From: Fluviicola chungangensis
GTDB lineage: Bacteria > Bacteroidota > Bacteroidia > Flavobacteriales_D > Crocinitomicaceae
Direction: 5' to 3'
NCBI RefSeq assembly: GCF_007558725.1
Contig: NZ_VLPL01000003.1
Coordinates: 580,731 to 644,730, forward strand
Length of the DNA: 64,000 bases
In this document: piece by piece, positions 1-9,400 of the stretch
Numbering within the stretch: the stretch's first letter is position 1
Layout of the letters: every line of letters begins with the position of its first letter
Notes under the pieces: generated by a model
Database searches by the model: none
Seen by the model: only the letters and a program-made list of their open reading frames with translations
Told to the model about the DNA's origin: nothing
Program-made: the position numbers and the translations under genes

Positions 1-134
1 TTCCCCTGATCAATTTTGATCAAAGCAGCAGACTTGTCAATGATTCCTGTTACACTATCCTTTGGAATAGAAGTAAAAGCGAACGATTTGGTTGCGCAGA
101 GTAGTAATAATAAAGTTCCAAATAGGATTTTCAT
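1..134 (-). CDS. Secreted protein, N-terminal fragment
   Basis: An open frame begins at an ATG (complement of 132-134) and runs leftward off the window for 44 codons without a stop. It starts with a clear signal peptide, MKILFGTLLLLLCATKSFAF, followed by TSIPKDSVTGIIDKSAALI. Only the N-terminus is visible, so no family can be assigned. The product is probably exported to the periplasm or beyond. It is transcribed in the same direction as the EI24-like gene to its right. Confidence 0.6.
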   Translation of the reverse strand, partial: MKILFGTLLLLLCATKSFAFTSIPKDSVTGIIDKSAALIKIDQG

Positions 135-202
135 ATGTCGATGTTGTATAATTCGAAGACAAAGTAAGATAAAAAAATCAAAAAACAACCTATCGGTTGA
201 TT

Positions 203-259
203 GTTCAAAGGTTCAAAAGGTTGAAATGTTCAATGGTTTCGATTTTTGAACTTTTGAAC
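203..259. repeat. Short period-8 array plus inverted repeat
   Basis: Four imperfect copies of GTTCAAAG occur at 203-210, 211-219 (one base longer), 220-227 and 228-235. GTTCAAAAG at 211-219 is also the inverted complement of CTTTTGAAC at 251-259. The array lies just downstream of the EI24-like gene (minus strand), so the hairpin could help end its transcript. It resembles the array in the rRNA leader at 63938-63972 in period, but not in sequence. Confidence 0.5.
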
Positions 260-273
260 TGCTTTGCCCCCTT

Positions 274-1125
274 TTACTTTAAAGTGTTTTCCGCGAATGC
301 GTCTCTTGCGTGTGCTTTGAGATCCAGGATGTCATGCATGGCAATCGTTGCAGCAACAATCGCCCAGATAGGCGCGAAGGAAGCGCAAAACCAAAGCCCC
401 AAGTTGCTGGTGAACGTCAATAGGAATTGTCCCGGGTCTGCACCGAAACCCGACCAATCGAACAGGGTGTTCAAATCGATAAAGTTCCAGATCAGGATGG
501 AATAAACAGAACCGATCGAAAGAGCAATGCCGCGATTTTCCCTGGCCAGTTGTGTGCTTTCCTGCACATTCATCTGCAAACGTTCGTGAATGTAATCCAT
601 GAACGAGAAACCGTAATAATAGAAACTGATAAAGAACAACACATGTCGCACCGGGCTGCTGCTAAAATCCCCCCAGCCGATAACCCCGATCAGGAAGATA
701 ATCGTAAAAAAGAACACTTCCCACATGATATTCCGAACTCCGATTTTCAAACCGCGTTTGATGTCGTTAACCAGTTGTGTAAAGTTGAACCGGTAGCGGT
801 TGCCTGTTAAGATAAATTCGACTTTTTGGGAAATTTTTGAGAATAATGGTGCCAAAAGGATTACCACCAGGTATTTTGCAAAACGCATCAGGGTGGTTGC
901 AATCAAAATTTCGAAAAGCAATTTGATCAAATACCAAATGATGCCATTCATACTTGTTGCCGTTGCTTTGGGCTCGTGCAGGTGAATCATGAAACCAAGC
1001 TGGTAGATTCCCAGCATCAGGATGGCGGGAAAAATAATGTAGAGATACAATTTGTAATCGACGATTAAACGAAATGCCTTGATGTAAGCTTTATAACCGA
1101 TAAACAGGTTCCTGATGAATCGCAT
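274..1125 (-). CDS. EI24/CysZ-like integral membrane protein
   Basis: A 283-residue polytopic membrane protein with about six hydrophobic segments. Their order and the C-terminal WAIVAATIAMHDILDLKAHAR resemble the EI24 family (PF07264), which includes the sulfate permease CysZ. In Bacteroidota the role of this family is not established, so transport of a small anion is only a possibility. I chose the internal ATG at 1125 (MRFIRNLFIGYKAYIKAF). The frame stays open to 1215, but those 30 residues are encoded by low-complexity repeats typical of intergenic DNA and overlap the likely purB promoter region. It is divergent from purB. Confidence 0.65.
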   Translation of the reverse strand: MRFIRNLFIGYKAYIKAFRLIVDYKLYLYIIFPAILMLGIYQLGFMIHLHEPKATATSMNGIIWYLIKLLFEILIATTLMRFAKYLVVILLAPLFSKISQKVEFILTGNRYRFNFTQLVNDIKRGLKIGVRNIMWEVFFFTIIFLIGVIGWGDFSSSPVRHVLFFISFYYYGFSFMDYIHERLQMNVQESTQLARENRGIALSIGSVYSILIWNFIDLNTLFDWSGFGADPGQFLLTFTSNLGLWFCASFAPIWAIVAATIAMHDILDLKAHARDAFAENTLK

Positions 1126-1225
1126 ACTCAAATTTAATATAATTCCGGATTGAAAGGGAACTTCGATTGTGTTCAGTCTCCTTTTCTTTTCAATTTTCAA
1201 TTCTCCATTTTCCATTATAAAGAAC

Positions 1226-1233
1226 TATCTTTG
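1226..1233 (+). promoter_or_regulatory. Bacteroidota -7 element for purB
   Basis: TATCTTTG matches the TAnnTTTG -7 consensus of the Bacteroidota housekeeping sigma factor. It ends 22 bases before the chosen purB ATG, implying a short leader of about 16-18 nt. Confidence 0.6.
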
Positions 1234-1255
1234 CACCTTCCCAAAAAAAGAAAAT

Positions 1256-2620
1256 ATGAGTAATGCAATGTCTCTCACGTCTTTAACAGCAATCAGTCCG
1301 GTAGATGGACGTTATCGTTCTAAAGTGAGCGAGCTGGCCCCTTATTTTTCCGAATTCGGATTGATTAAATACCGGGTGCATGTAGAGGTTGAGTATTTCA
1401 TTGCGCTGGTCGAAGCCGGAATTGGTCCGTTAAAAGAAGTGTCAACTTCTATTTTTCCCAAACTGAGAGCAATCGTTACGGCATTCTCGGAAGCGGATGC
1501 TTTGGCGATAAAAGAAATCGAAAAAACAACAAACCACGATGTAAAAGCGGTTGAGTACTTCCTGAAAGATAAAATGCAGCAACTGGGATTGGAAAACTAC
1601 CTGGAATTCATTCATTTCGGGTTAACCTCACAGGATATCAACAATACATCGATCCCATTGAGTTTAAAAGAAGCGGTAAATGAAGTATACATTCCTTCAT
1701 TGAATGAATTGATTTCTGTTTTGAAAGGATATACCAAGGACTGGTCGGGAATTGCATTATTGGCACGAACACATGGTCAGCCGGCTTCTCCGACAATTTT
1801 GGGAAAAGAAATCGGTGTATTTGTTTACCGTTTGGAAACACAACTTGAAATTTTGAAAACAATTCCTTACGCAGCTAAATTTGGAGGGGCAACCGGAAAT
1901 TTCAATGCACACCAGGTTGCTTTTCCGGATACGGACTGGGTCGCTTTTTCTAATCGATTTGTCAATGAGCAATTGGGACTGAAACGAAGTCAGCTGACAA
2001 CCCAAATAGAGAATTACGACCAGTTGGCGAACCTGTTCGACTGTTTAAAGCGCATCAATACCATTATCCTGGATTTAGACCGCGACATGTGGACCTATAT
2101 TTCCATGGAATATTTCAAGCAAAAATTGAAAGAAGGGGAAGTTGGTTCTTCAGCGATGCCACACAAAGTAAACCCAATCGATTTTGAAAATTCCGAAGGA
2201 AATATCGGGATTGCCAATGCCCTGTATGAACATTTGGCTGCAAAATTGCCGGTGTCGAGACTACAGCGTGACTTAACCGATTCGACGGTGTTAAGAGCAA
2301 TCGGGATGCCGCTTGCACATTCGCTGATCTCATTTAAAGCAACGATTGCAGGATTGAATAAATTACTCTTGAACGAAGCTGCAATCCAGCAGGACCTGGA
2401 AGATAACTGGGCGGTCGTGGCAGAAGCGATCCAGACAATCTTAAGAAGTATCGGTTTTCCAAAACCATATGAAGCATTGAAAGGGTTGACGCGTAAAAAT
2501 GAGAAAGTGACACAGCAAACGGTGCATGATTTTATCGATACACTGGAAGTGGATGTTGCAATGAAAGAACGTTTAAAGAAAATCACGCCTTCAAATTATA
2601 CCGGGGTGAAGCTGGTGTAA
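1256..2620 (+). CDS. purB: Adenylosuccinate lyase
   Basis: The protein has 454 residues, the length of the E. coli-type PurB. It catalyses two fumarate-releasing steps of purine synthesis: SAICAR to AICAR, and adenylosuccinate to AMP. The superfamily signature loop GSSAMPHKVNPIDFENSEGN starts at residue 297, and the N-terminal LTAISPVDGRYRSKVSEL is diagnostic of PurB. The active-site regions around TSQDINNT and RTHGQPASPT are intact. The start is the ATG at 1256, downstream of a TAnnTTTG element. The frame extends 29 codons upstream, but that part overlaps the promoter. The enzyme is cytosolic and probably a tetramer. Confidence 0.96.
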   Translation: MSNAMSLTSLTAISPVDGRYRSKVSELAPYFSEFGLIKYRVHVEVEYFIALVEAGIGPLKEVSTSIFPKLRAIVTAFSEADALAIKEIEKTTNHDVKAVEYFLKDKMQQLGLENYLEFIHFGLTSQDINNTSIPLSLKEAVNEVYIPSLNELISVLKGYTKDWSGIALLARTHGQPASPTILGKEIGVFVYRLETQLEILKTIPYAAKFGGATGNFNAHQVAFPDTDWVAFSNRFVNEQLGLKRSQLTTQIENYDQLANLFDCLKRINTIILDLDRDMWTYISMEYFKQKLKEGEVGSSAMPHKVNPIDFENSEGNIGIANALYEHLAAKLPVSRLQRDLTDSTVLRAIGMPLAHSLISFKATIAGLNKLLLNEAAIQQDLEDNWAVVAEAIQTILRSIGFPKPYEALKGLTRKNEKVTQQTVHDFIDTLEVDVAMKERLKKITPSNYTGVKLV

Positions 2621-2651
2621 GGAACTTTTATTATATTACAGAAAAAAAGCC

Positions 2652-4199
2652 TTGCGATTTCTTCAACTCATTTTTTTTCTGTTACTGAGCAATTTCTTTT
2701 GGGGACAAGTACCTCCTCAAATTGATTGGGGACCGGAAAACCTGGCGCGCCCGAATACGATTGCAATTCTGCCGAAGGACAACGGAATTTTCTTTACGTT
2801 CCATTATGGCAACGGATCCTTGATGCCTTCAGCTAAAATTTCGCGTTTTGAGAATGGAAAAGAGATCTTTTCCAAACGGATTGAGCCCAGAATTGATCAG
2901 AAAATGGTGACTTTGGAAGACATGTTCTTGTTTTCTAATCGCTTATTCGGATTGTTTTCCGACAAAATCGGCCCGTCGGTGACCTTGTACATGCAGGAAT
3001 ACGATGATGATGTGGATCCTTTTGGTCCGCCATTGGTGGTAGCTTCCTATGTGATTCCGAAAGGCTGGAGCAGGAATGTATTGGTGACAACGAAAGTTTC
3101 TCCCGAAAACAATTTTTTAGTGGTGGATTACCTGATCCCGGCGAAGAAAGAACCATTCGATCGTTTCGGATACAACATTCTGAACAAGCAAATGGTTTCT
3201 GTGCGTGAAGGAGAGTACGAAATCCCTTATGAGTCGAATCTTTCTGCTGTTGAAGCGAGACATTTGACGGATAAAGGAGATTATTTTTTGGGGGTATCTG
3301 TTTTCTCCAAAGCATATTACAGTGTCTGGAAAGATTTCGGACAGGTAGATAAATCGGTGTTAATCCACATGAGTCCCGGAGATTCCCTGAAGATGTACGA
3401 GCTGGATTTGGAGCAGCGAAAAGTCTACAATTTTGTGATTACTTCGAATGATTCCAATGCGATCGTTACCGGTACCTGGGGCGGAGAAGATTCCAGGGGC
3501 GCCAAAGGAGTATTTTATTCGTCTTTTTCCCTGGATTCAAATAGATTGGAATTGCCTAAGTTCCTGGAATTTCCGGCGGAAATCCTGGACCAGGAAAATC
3601 CGCAAACGGATGATATTTACAGTTACCAGAATATCAACGGAGAACTACTGAATTATGCTTTCCGGAATGTGATCCTCCTTCCCGACGGTTCGATCAATGT
3701 ACTGGCCGAGCAATACTACATCTACGAAGTGAATACCACCGATTCGCGCGGGATGAACCAGGTAACGAATTATTACAATTACAACGATTGCATTGTGTAT
3801 TCGCTCTCACATGCGGGGGAACTGAACTGGTTCCGGAAAATTCCCAAGAAGCAGGAATCTGTCAATGATTTTGGCCAGTTTTCTTCCCTGATAAGTTACG
3901 TAAGCAAAGGAAACCTGGTCATTTTTTTTAACGATCATATCCAAAATTACGACCAAATCGGGGAGTATTTGGGAACTCGGATTCCCTTTTCAAATACCCT
4001 GAGGTACAAAGAATATTGTTTGGCAAAAGCGCGCGTAAATCTGGAAAGCGGTGAAACCCAGCGAGTCATGTTTTCGCCCTACGATGCAATTGAAGCCTTT
4101 GTTTGCCTGAAACTTTCCTGTGTGAATTACAGCACGCATCAGGTGATTTTTGCCGCTTCCAACAAGCGGGATAAATATGGGTTTCTTACTTTTGAGTAG
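2652..4199 (+). CDS. Secreted protein, paralogue of the one at 39877
   Basis: 515 residues with an N-terminal signal peptide (RFLQLIFFLLLSNFFWGQ). No ATG lies in frame near the 5' end, so the start is read as TTG at 2652, 32 bases after purB. The body is rich in short beta-strand motifs and lacks any catalytic signature I know; a beta-propeller-like fold is a guess. It is clearly paralogous to the 483-residue protein at 39877: both begin with a signal peptide, then Q-IxWG, and both end with W-x-x-K-L/I-P-K, a shared FFND motif, an L-x-SGE segment and a KYGF/QYGV terminus. There is no recognisable C-terminal T9SS sorting domain. Function unknown. Confidence 0.72.
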   Translation: MRFLQLIFFLLLSNFFWGQVPPQIDWGPENLARPNTIAILPKDNGIFFTFHYGNGSLMPSAKISRFENGKEIFSKRIEPRIDQKMVTLEDMFLFSNRLFGLFSDKIGPSVTLYMQEYDDDVDPFGPPLVVASYVIPKGWSRNVLVTTKVSPENNFLVVDYLIPAKKEPFDRFGYNILNKQMVSVREGEYEIPYESNLSAVEARHLTDKGDYFLGVSVFSKAYYSVWKDFGQVDKSVLIHMSPGDSLKMYELDLEQRKVYNFVITSNDSNAIVTGTWGGEDSRGAKGVFYSSFSLDSNRLELPKFLEFPAEILDQENPQTDDIYSYQNINGELLNYAFRNVILLPDGSINVLAEQYYIYEVNTTDSRGMNQVTNYYNYNDCIVYSLSHAGELNWFRKIPKKQESVNDFGQFSSLISYVSKGNLVIFFNDHIQNYDQIGEYLGTRIPFSNTLRYKEYCLAKARVNLESGETQRVMFSPYDAIEAFVCLKLSCVNYSTHQVIFAASNKRDKYGFLTFE

Positions 4200-4237
4200 C
4201 CCTTTCGCAACAGGTTGCTTCTTACCCCGGAATTGCG

Positions 4238-5836
4238 TCAGTTTCTTTTTCTCCGGAAAATACGCAGGATCCTTAAGATCAGGAACATTCCGAAACCGAC
4301 TACTGCAAAATATCCGATAAAATCGCCCAATACCTGGTAAAGTGTTTGTTTGGAGTTGAGTTGAATCGTGTAATTAAATTGATCTTTTACCCACCAGTTG
4401 GTTTGTTTCAAAATTTCTCCGCGATTGGAAATAATTCCCGATGTCCCGGTGTTTGCAGATCGAACCACGTATTTATTGTTTTCGATTGCGCGCAGACGGG
4501 CAAATTGAAAATGCTGCTTGTAACCCGGCGTATCTCTCCACCAACCGTCATTGGTAATAATTGCTATAAATTGGGAGCCATTTTTTGCCTGCTTTGCCAA
4601 AAAACCGCCGTAAATGGATTCGTAACAAACTACCGGAGAAAATTTGACCCGGTTTTTCTCAAAAATTTTTGGTTCGGTTTCTGTTCCCAAACTTCCCGAT
4701 CCACCTTCCATTTCAACTGCCAATTCTTCCAGGAACGGAAACATTCCGACGAAAGGGATTTTCTCCACACCCAATACGAGTTTCGATTTATGAATGATTT
4801 TAGGATTGGGAGTATTGTCGAAGAGGATAGAGGAATTGTAATCCTCCACGTAGGCATTCAATGGGGGAATGAATTTGCTTGCAGCCGAATTTTTATAGTC
4901 AAAGACCTGGAAGGTGGTTGCTCCGATCAATAAACCCGCATTCGCCCATTTAGCACGATGCTCGTTGATTACGTAAAAGAACGTTTCCTTGCGTAAGCCT
5001 GTTTCGTAAATTTTGGAAGTGGGATAAAGAGATGTTTCGGGTGCGATTACCAGTTGGGTTTCTTTGGAGACCGCCTGGTCTGCCTGATCCAAAATCGACT
5101 TCAGTTGTTCTTCATTTCCCAATACAAATTTTTCCCCGTACGGGTCAATATTGGGTTGGATAATCGCTACGTTGTAGGGTATCCCCTCTGTACTTTTCGA
5201 GACATAAAGGATGAGTGATAAGCACAATGGAAGGATAAGAATAAGCAGTGACAAAATGAAATACGTGTTTCTCAGAAGGTTTTTCGGTCGAATGATCAAC
5301 TTGTAGAAGAGCAGGTTCATGACGAGTATCCAAAGCGAGCCACCCAGAACTCCGGTAATGGAATACCATTGAACCCAGGAAGTTCGTGGAGCAAAAACAT
5401 TTCCTAAAGTAAGCCAGGGCCAGGATAATTCCCAGTGAAAATGCAAAAATTCGAAGCTCAGCCATACGCAGATCAGGATAGGACCATTCCATTTTGAACC
5501 CAATTTTCGTTTCAGTAAATGGTAGACCAAAAATGTCAGTGCCATTAATAAACTATTTGCAAAGAATGCCATGTATGCACCTCCTTCACTTGCGTAATAA
5601 ACCCACCAGGTTGTACCCACATTGTAAATGAAAAAAGCCAAATAAGCCTGGAGAAAAAGACTGAAAGCTTTCCGTTTCGAATGAAAATAAGACTCAACCA
5701 AGAGCAGTGGAACCCATGCTAAGAAGGTGAGAGGAGTGAGATTTCCGGTTTCGGGAAATGAAACGGTTAAAAGAATTCCCGATAAAATACTTAGTAACCA
5801 GCGATTTAGTCTTTTTTGAATGATTTTTTCTATCAT
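4238..5836 (-). CDS. lnt: Apolipoprotein N-acyltransferase
   Basis: Lnt transfers a third acyl chain onto the N-terminal cysteine of lipoproteins at the outer face of the inner membrane. The 532-residue protein has several N-terminal membrane helices (about residues 12-210), a periplasmic nitrilase-like domain (about 222-490) and a last helix near the C-terminus. The expected catalytic residues are visible: Glu267 in APETSLYP, Lys350 in IHKSKLVLGVE and Cys404 in VVCYESIYGG. The NDGWW and QHFQFARLRAIE segments are also typical. It is convergent with the secreted protein gene ending at 4199. Lipoproteins encoded in this window (the alpha-2-macroglobulin and the M1 peptidase) would be its substrates. 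Confidence 0.95.
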   Translation of the reverse strand: MIEKIIQKRLNRWLLSILSGILLTVSFPETGNLTPLTFLAWVPLLLVESYFHSKRKAFSLFLQAYLAFFIYNVGTTWWVYYASEGGAYMAFFANSLLMALTFLVYHLLKRKLGSKWNGPILICVWLSFEFLHFHWELSWPWLTLGNVFAPRTSWVQWYSITGVLGGSLWILVMNLLFYKLIIRPKNLLRNTYFILSLLILILPLCLSLILYVSKSTEGIPYNVAIIQPNIDPYGEKFVLGNEEQLKSILDQADQAVSKETQLVIAPETSLYPTSKIYETGLRKETFFYVINEHRAKWANAGLLIGATTFQVFDYKNSAASKFIPPLNAYVEDYNSSILFDNTPNPKIIHKSKLVLGVEKIPFVGMFPFLEELAVEMEGGSGSLGTETEPKIFEKNRVKFSPVVCYESIYGGFLAKQAKNGSQFIAIITNDGWWRDTPGYKQHFQFARLRAIENNKYVVRSANTGTSGIISNRGEILKQTNWWVKDQFNYTIQLNSKQTLYQVLGDFIGYFAVVGFGMFLILRILRIFRRKRN

Positions 5837-5950
5837 ACTACGAAATTACAATTTGTTTGATGATGAAGCGTCTATTTCGACGAATGCCTTGAAAACAAAG
5901 ACGAATCGGGCGGTTTAAATGTGAATTATCACACATAAAATTGAAAATAA

Positions 5951-6017
5951 ATTGTTAAAAAATGGAATTTCTTTCAAAAAGAGACAACTAGCAAACCTTT
6001 TTTTCGTCACATTTGTC
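5951..6017 (+). promoter_or_regulatory. Upstream region shared by both T9SS cassettes
   Basis: The sequence before the 6039 gene matches that before the 13486 gene. Shared blocks include TGTTAAAAAA, a GACAAC block, and CTTTTTTTCGTCA followed two bases later by TTTG. The last block (CACATTTG here, CAACTTTG at 13452-13459) is a near match to the TAnnTTTG -7 element. This suggests the duplication carried its promoter and that both cassettes are co-regulated. Confidence 0.5.
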
Positions 6018-6038
6018 AAGAACTAAAATACTCTTTTA

Positions 6039-6392
6039 ATGAAAAAGAATTTCATTAACTGTTTGTGCTTTACTACTACGCTCTCTCTTTTTTCCGCGTT
6101 GAATAGTTTTGGCCAACAGATTGAAAGACATGATGATGGGGTTTATTTAAATCCACATATTTCCGGTATTGGATCTCCAACTGTGGTATACCATCTCAGC
6201 TCTTCGATAGAAACTACTATTTTAAATGAACTGGAAATTTATCTGGAATCCATGAATGCAATCACTCAGGTGGATGTAACCGGTCTGGATATTTCCATTG
6301 AGTTCAGAGAACCCACGACGAATGAAATGATCTATCCGTTCATTCAGCGAATGGAAATGCTTTATATCTATCGAAATCCAAAAATCAGATAA
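6039..6392 (+). CDS. Small secreted protein, cassette copy 1
   Basis: 117 residues with a signal peptide ending near NSFGQQ. It is a close paralogue of the gene at 13486: the second half is nearly identical (ESMNAITQVDVTGLDIS against ESLNAITQVDINGLDIS, then a shared FIQRMEMLYIYRNPK). The predicted strand/helix order after the signal peptide is strand (TVVYHLS), helix (ETTILNELEIYLES), strand (TQVDVTG), strand (DISIEFR), helix (EMIYPFIQRME), strand (LYIYR). That is the beta-alpha-beta-beta-alpha-beta order of ferredoxin-like or HMA-like folds, but no CxxC metal site is present. It lies 23 bases before the 2300-residue T9SS client and is probably co-transcribed with it. Function unknown; a periplasmic partner of the client is an inference. 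Confidence 0.8.
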   Translation: MKKNFINCLCFTTTLSLFSALNSFGQQIERHDDGVYLNPHISGIGSPTVVYHLSSSIETTILNELEIYLESMNAITQVDVTGLDISIEFREPTTNEMIYPFIQRMEMLYIYRNPKIR

Positions 6393-6415
6393 TACTTAAT
6401 ACTACGCTCTCCGGT

Positions 6416-9400
6416 ATGAAAACAACTACTTTTTGGGGTTATTTAATTTTACCTCTATTCGTCCTTTTCCATTTTTCCGTTCTTTCGCAAGGAGCGGATA
6501 CACAGGCAGGTGCTACCTCCGTTCCGATTTCCCTTCCTTTTAATGCAGCGGGTTCAACCACTTCAGCGGCAAATAATTACAATGCCGCCGGAACGACGTT
6601 CGATGATGGTCCGGATTGGTACTATTATTATTGTGCTCCTACAAATGCAACATTGTGGGTCACGATCACGTTTACACCGGGTGGATTGGCAAACCCGGTT
6701 ATGCCGTCAATTACTGTTTTGGATGCAACAGGAACTTTACTTGCTCAAACTCAGGTTTTTGGCGATGTTTCCGGAACTTATGGAATACCATTTACCCCCT
6801 TGACAGGACAGTGTTATTATTTTGTAGTTGATAACGATGGAATAAGCGGTCCGCCGGGATTTAATTACAACATTCAAATTTCAAATACCACTCCGGCCCA
6901 TCCTGCTAATCCGACACAACCGGCTTGCACCAATATTGGTTTTGATGCAGGTTCAACTTCCGGATGGTTAGGTTCCTGGGGACATTCCATGCAAACAGGT
7001 GTTTTTCCGCAACCAACTCCGACTTATACACCTATTTTTTACAACACAACCGGCGGTCATCATACCGTTACTACTCCGGGAATGGATTTACAGGCCCCGA
7101 TTCAAACGGTTTGTCCGCAGATTCCCGGAAATACCAATTCACTGATGCTTGGTGACGGACCAAACGGGGCTTATGGTGGCGCCAGTATCGAACAAAAATT
7201 CCAGGTAACCGCCTCAAACGCCCTGTTTACTTATTATTATGCCCTGGTCATTCAGGATGGTGGAGCCTCCGGGTCAACAGCACACACGGACCAGGAGCAG
7301 CCTTATTTTAAGATCGAAGCGCTAAACTGTGCCGGCACTCCCATTACTTGTGGAAACTTATTGGTGACAGGAGGCCCTGGAATACCCGGGTTTACTCAAA
7401 TCGGAACTAGCGGAACTTATTGGAAAGACTGGACACCGGTTATGCTGGATTTAACTCCATATATCGGATCTTGTGTAACCATGCGCTTTACTGTGGGTGA
7501 CTGTTCTATAGGTGCTCACTATGCATATGCTTACCTCGATGCAACGTGTGCACCTATGAGTATTGTTGCTCCACCGAATATTTGTCAATTTCAAACTTCG
7601 ACATTAACTGCTCCGACAGGAGCTGCGACCTATTCCTGGGTAGAAACTTCTTCACCGGGAACCATATTGGGCACATCGAATATTTTATCTATTACTCCAA
7701 CTGCAACAGGAACATTTACCTATCAATGTACGATGACATCAATTACGGGATGTAACTCGACCTTGACTTCATCGGTTACTGTTTTGCCGACACCGCAAAT
7801 TACTGTGACTAACCCACCGGCAGTTTGTTCTCCCGGAACAGTTGATTTGACCAGTTCAAGTGTCGTAACCATTAACTCCGGCTCCGGAACAATCGGTTAT
7901 TTTTCGGATGCTGCATGTACAGTCCCGATCGCTTCTCCTAATGCGGTGTCGACTAGTGGGACATACTATATCCAAATTCTGAATGCGAATGGTTGCTATG
8001 AGATTGAACCGGTTACTGTAACTGTAAATGCCAGTCCGACAGCTAATGTTGTAACAGCGAATCAATCAATCTGTACGGGAGCGAGTGTGAATTTGAATGC
8101 AACCCTCACGCCGGCCGGTTACAACAATCCAGTAACATTTACAAATACAACCGATTTTGTATTGAATGACGGAAGTGTGACACCTGTGAATTCACCGATA
8201 GTTGTCAGTGGGATTAGCCCCCAAACGCCGGGAGTTTTGCCGATTGTTTCAGTAAATATGAACATCACACATACATATGACGGTGACATTACCGTTTGGC
8301 TTGTTTGTCCGAACGGAAGTACAATTGATCTTACTTCAGATAACGGAGGGTCCGGAGCTAATTATACGAATACCACTTTTGTTCCTTCGGGGGCTCCATC
8401 GGTTACAACGGGAGCAGCACCTTTTACAGGCAGCTTTACTCCTGAGCAAGCATTTTCGTTGTTAAATTCATGTGCTGTGAATGGAACCTGGACCTTGCAG
8501 GTATATGATCTTGCAACAGGTGATATCGGGACTTTAACTGATTGGTCGATTACATTTAATAATTATGTACCGACAACTTTCGTATGGTCACCAACAACGA
8601 ATATGACCAATTCAACGACGCTCACCCCGACCGTTTCACCGACAACTACGACCACTTATACCTTAACAGGAACAAATGCGATTGGAGGTTGTACATCAAC
8701 GGATAATGTAGTTATTACCGTAAATCCACTTCCTACAGCTACTATCGCAGGAACGACGACAGTTTGTCAGAATACAGCTGCTCCGACCATTACTTTTACG
8801 GGAGCAAGCGGAACAGCTCCGTATACGTTCACTTATAACATCAACGGTGGTGCTAACCAAACGGTAAGCAGCGGAGCGGGAACAACTGCAACCCTTAATG
8901 CTCCAACCGGAACAGCAGGTACATTTACCTATAACTTAGTCAGTGTGACCAGCGCAATGGGATGTTCGCAAAACCAGTCGGGTTCGGCAACAATTACAGT
9001 TACCCAGACTCCAACGGTGAATGCGGTAGCTGCTCAAACCGTTTGTGCAAATGCATCGACAACTGCAGTTACTTTCACCGGAAATAATACAGCGACGACC
9101 ACTTTCAATTGGACGAATAACACGACTTCGATCGGATTGGGAGCGAGCGGCACAGGTAACATCGGAGCATTTACAGCCACGAATGCAACAGCTTCTCCGG
9201 TTACAGCGACTATCACGGTAACACCAACATTGAATGGTTGTCCGGGAACCCCACAGAACTTTACTATTACGGTAAATCCTATTCCGACCGTGAACGCTCC
9301 GGCACCGCAAACCGTTTGTGCAAATGCATCGACAACCGCAGTTACTTTCACTGGAAATAATACCGCTACAACTACTTTCAACTGGGCGAATAACACGACT

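Noticed and set aside
1126..1215. N-terminal 30-codon extension of the EI24-like protein
   Set aside because: It is encoded by simple repeats and lies at the purB promoter. The internal ATG begins the recognisable domain.
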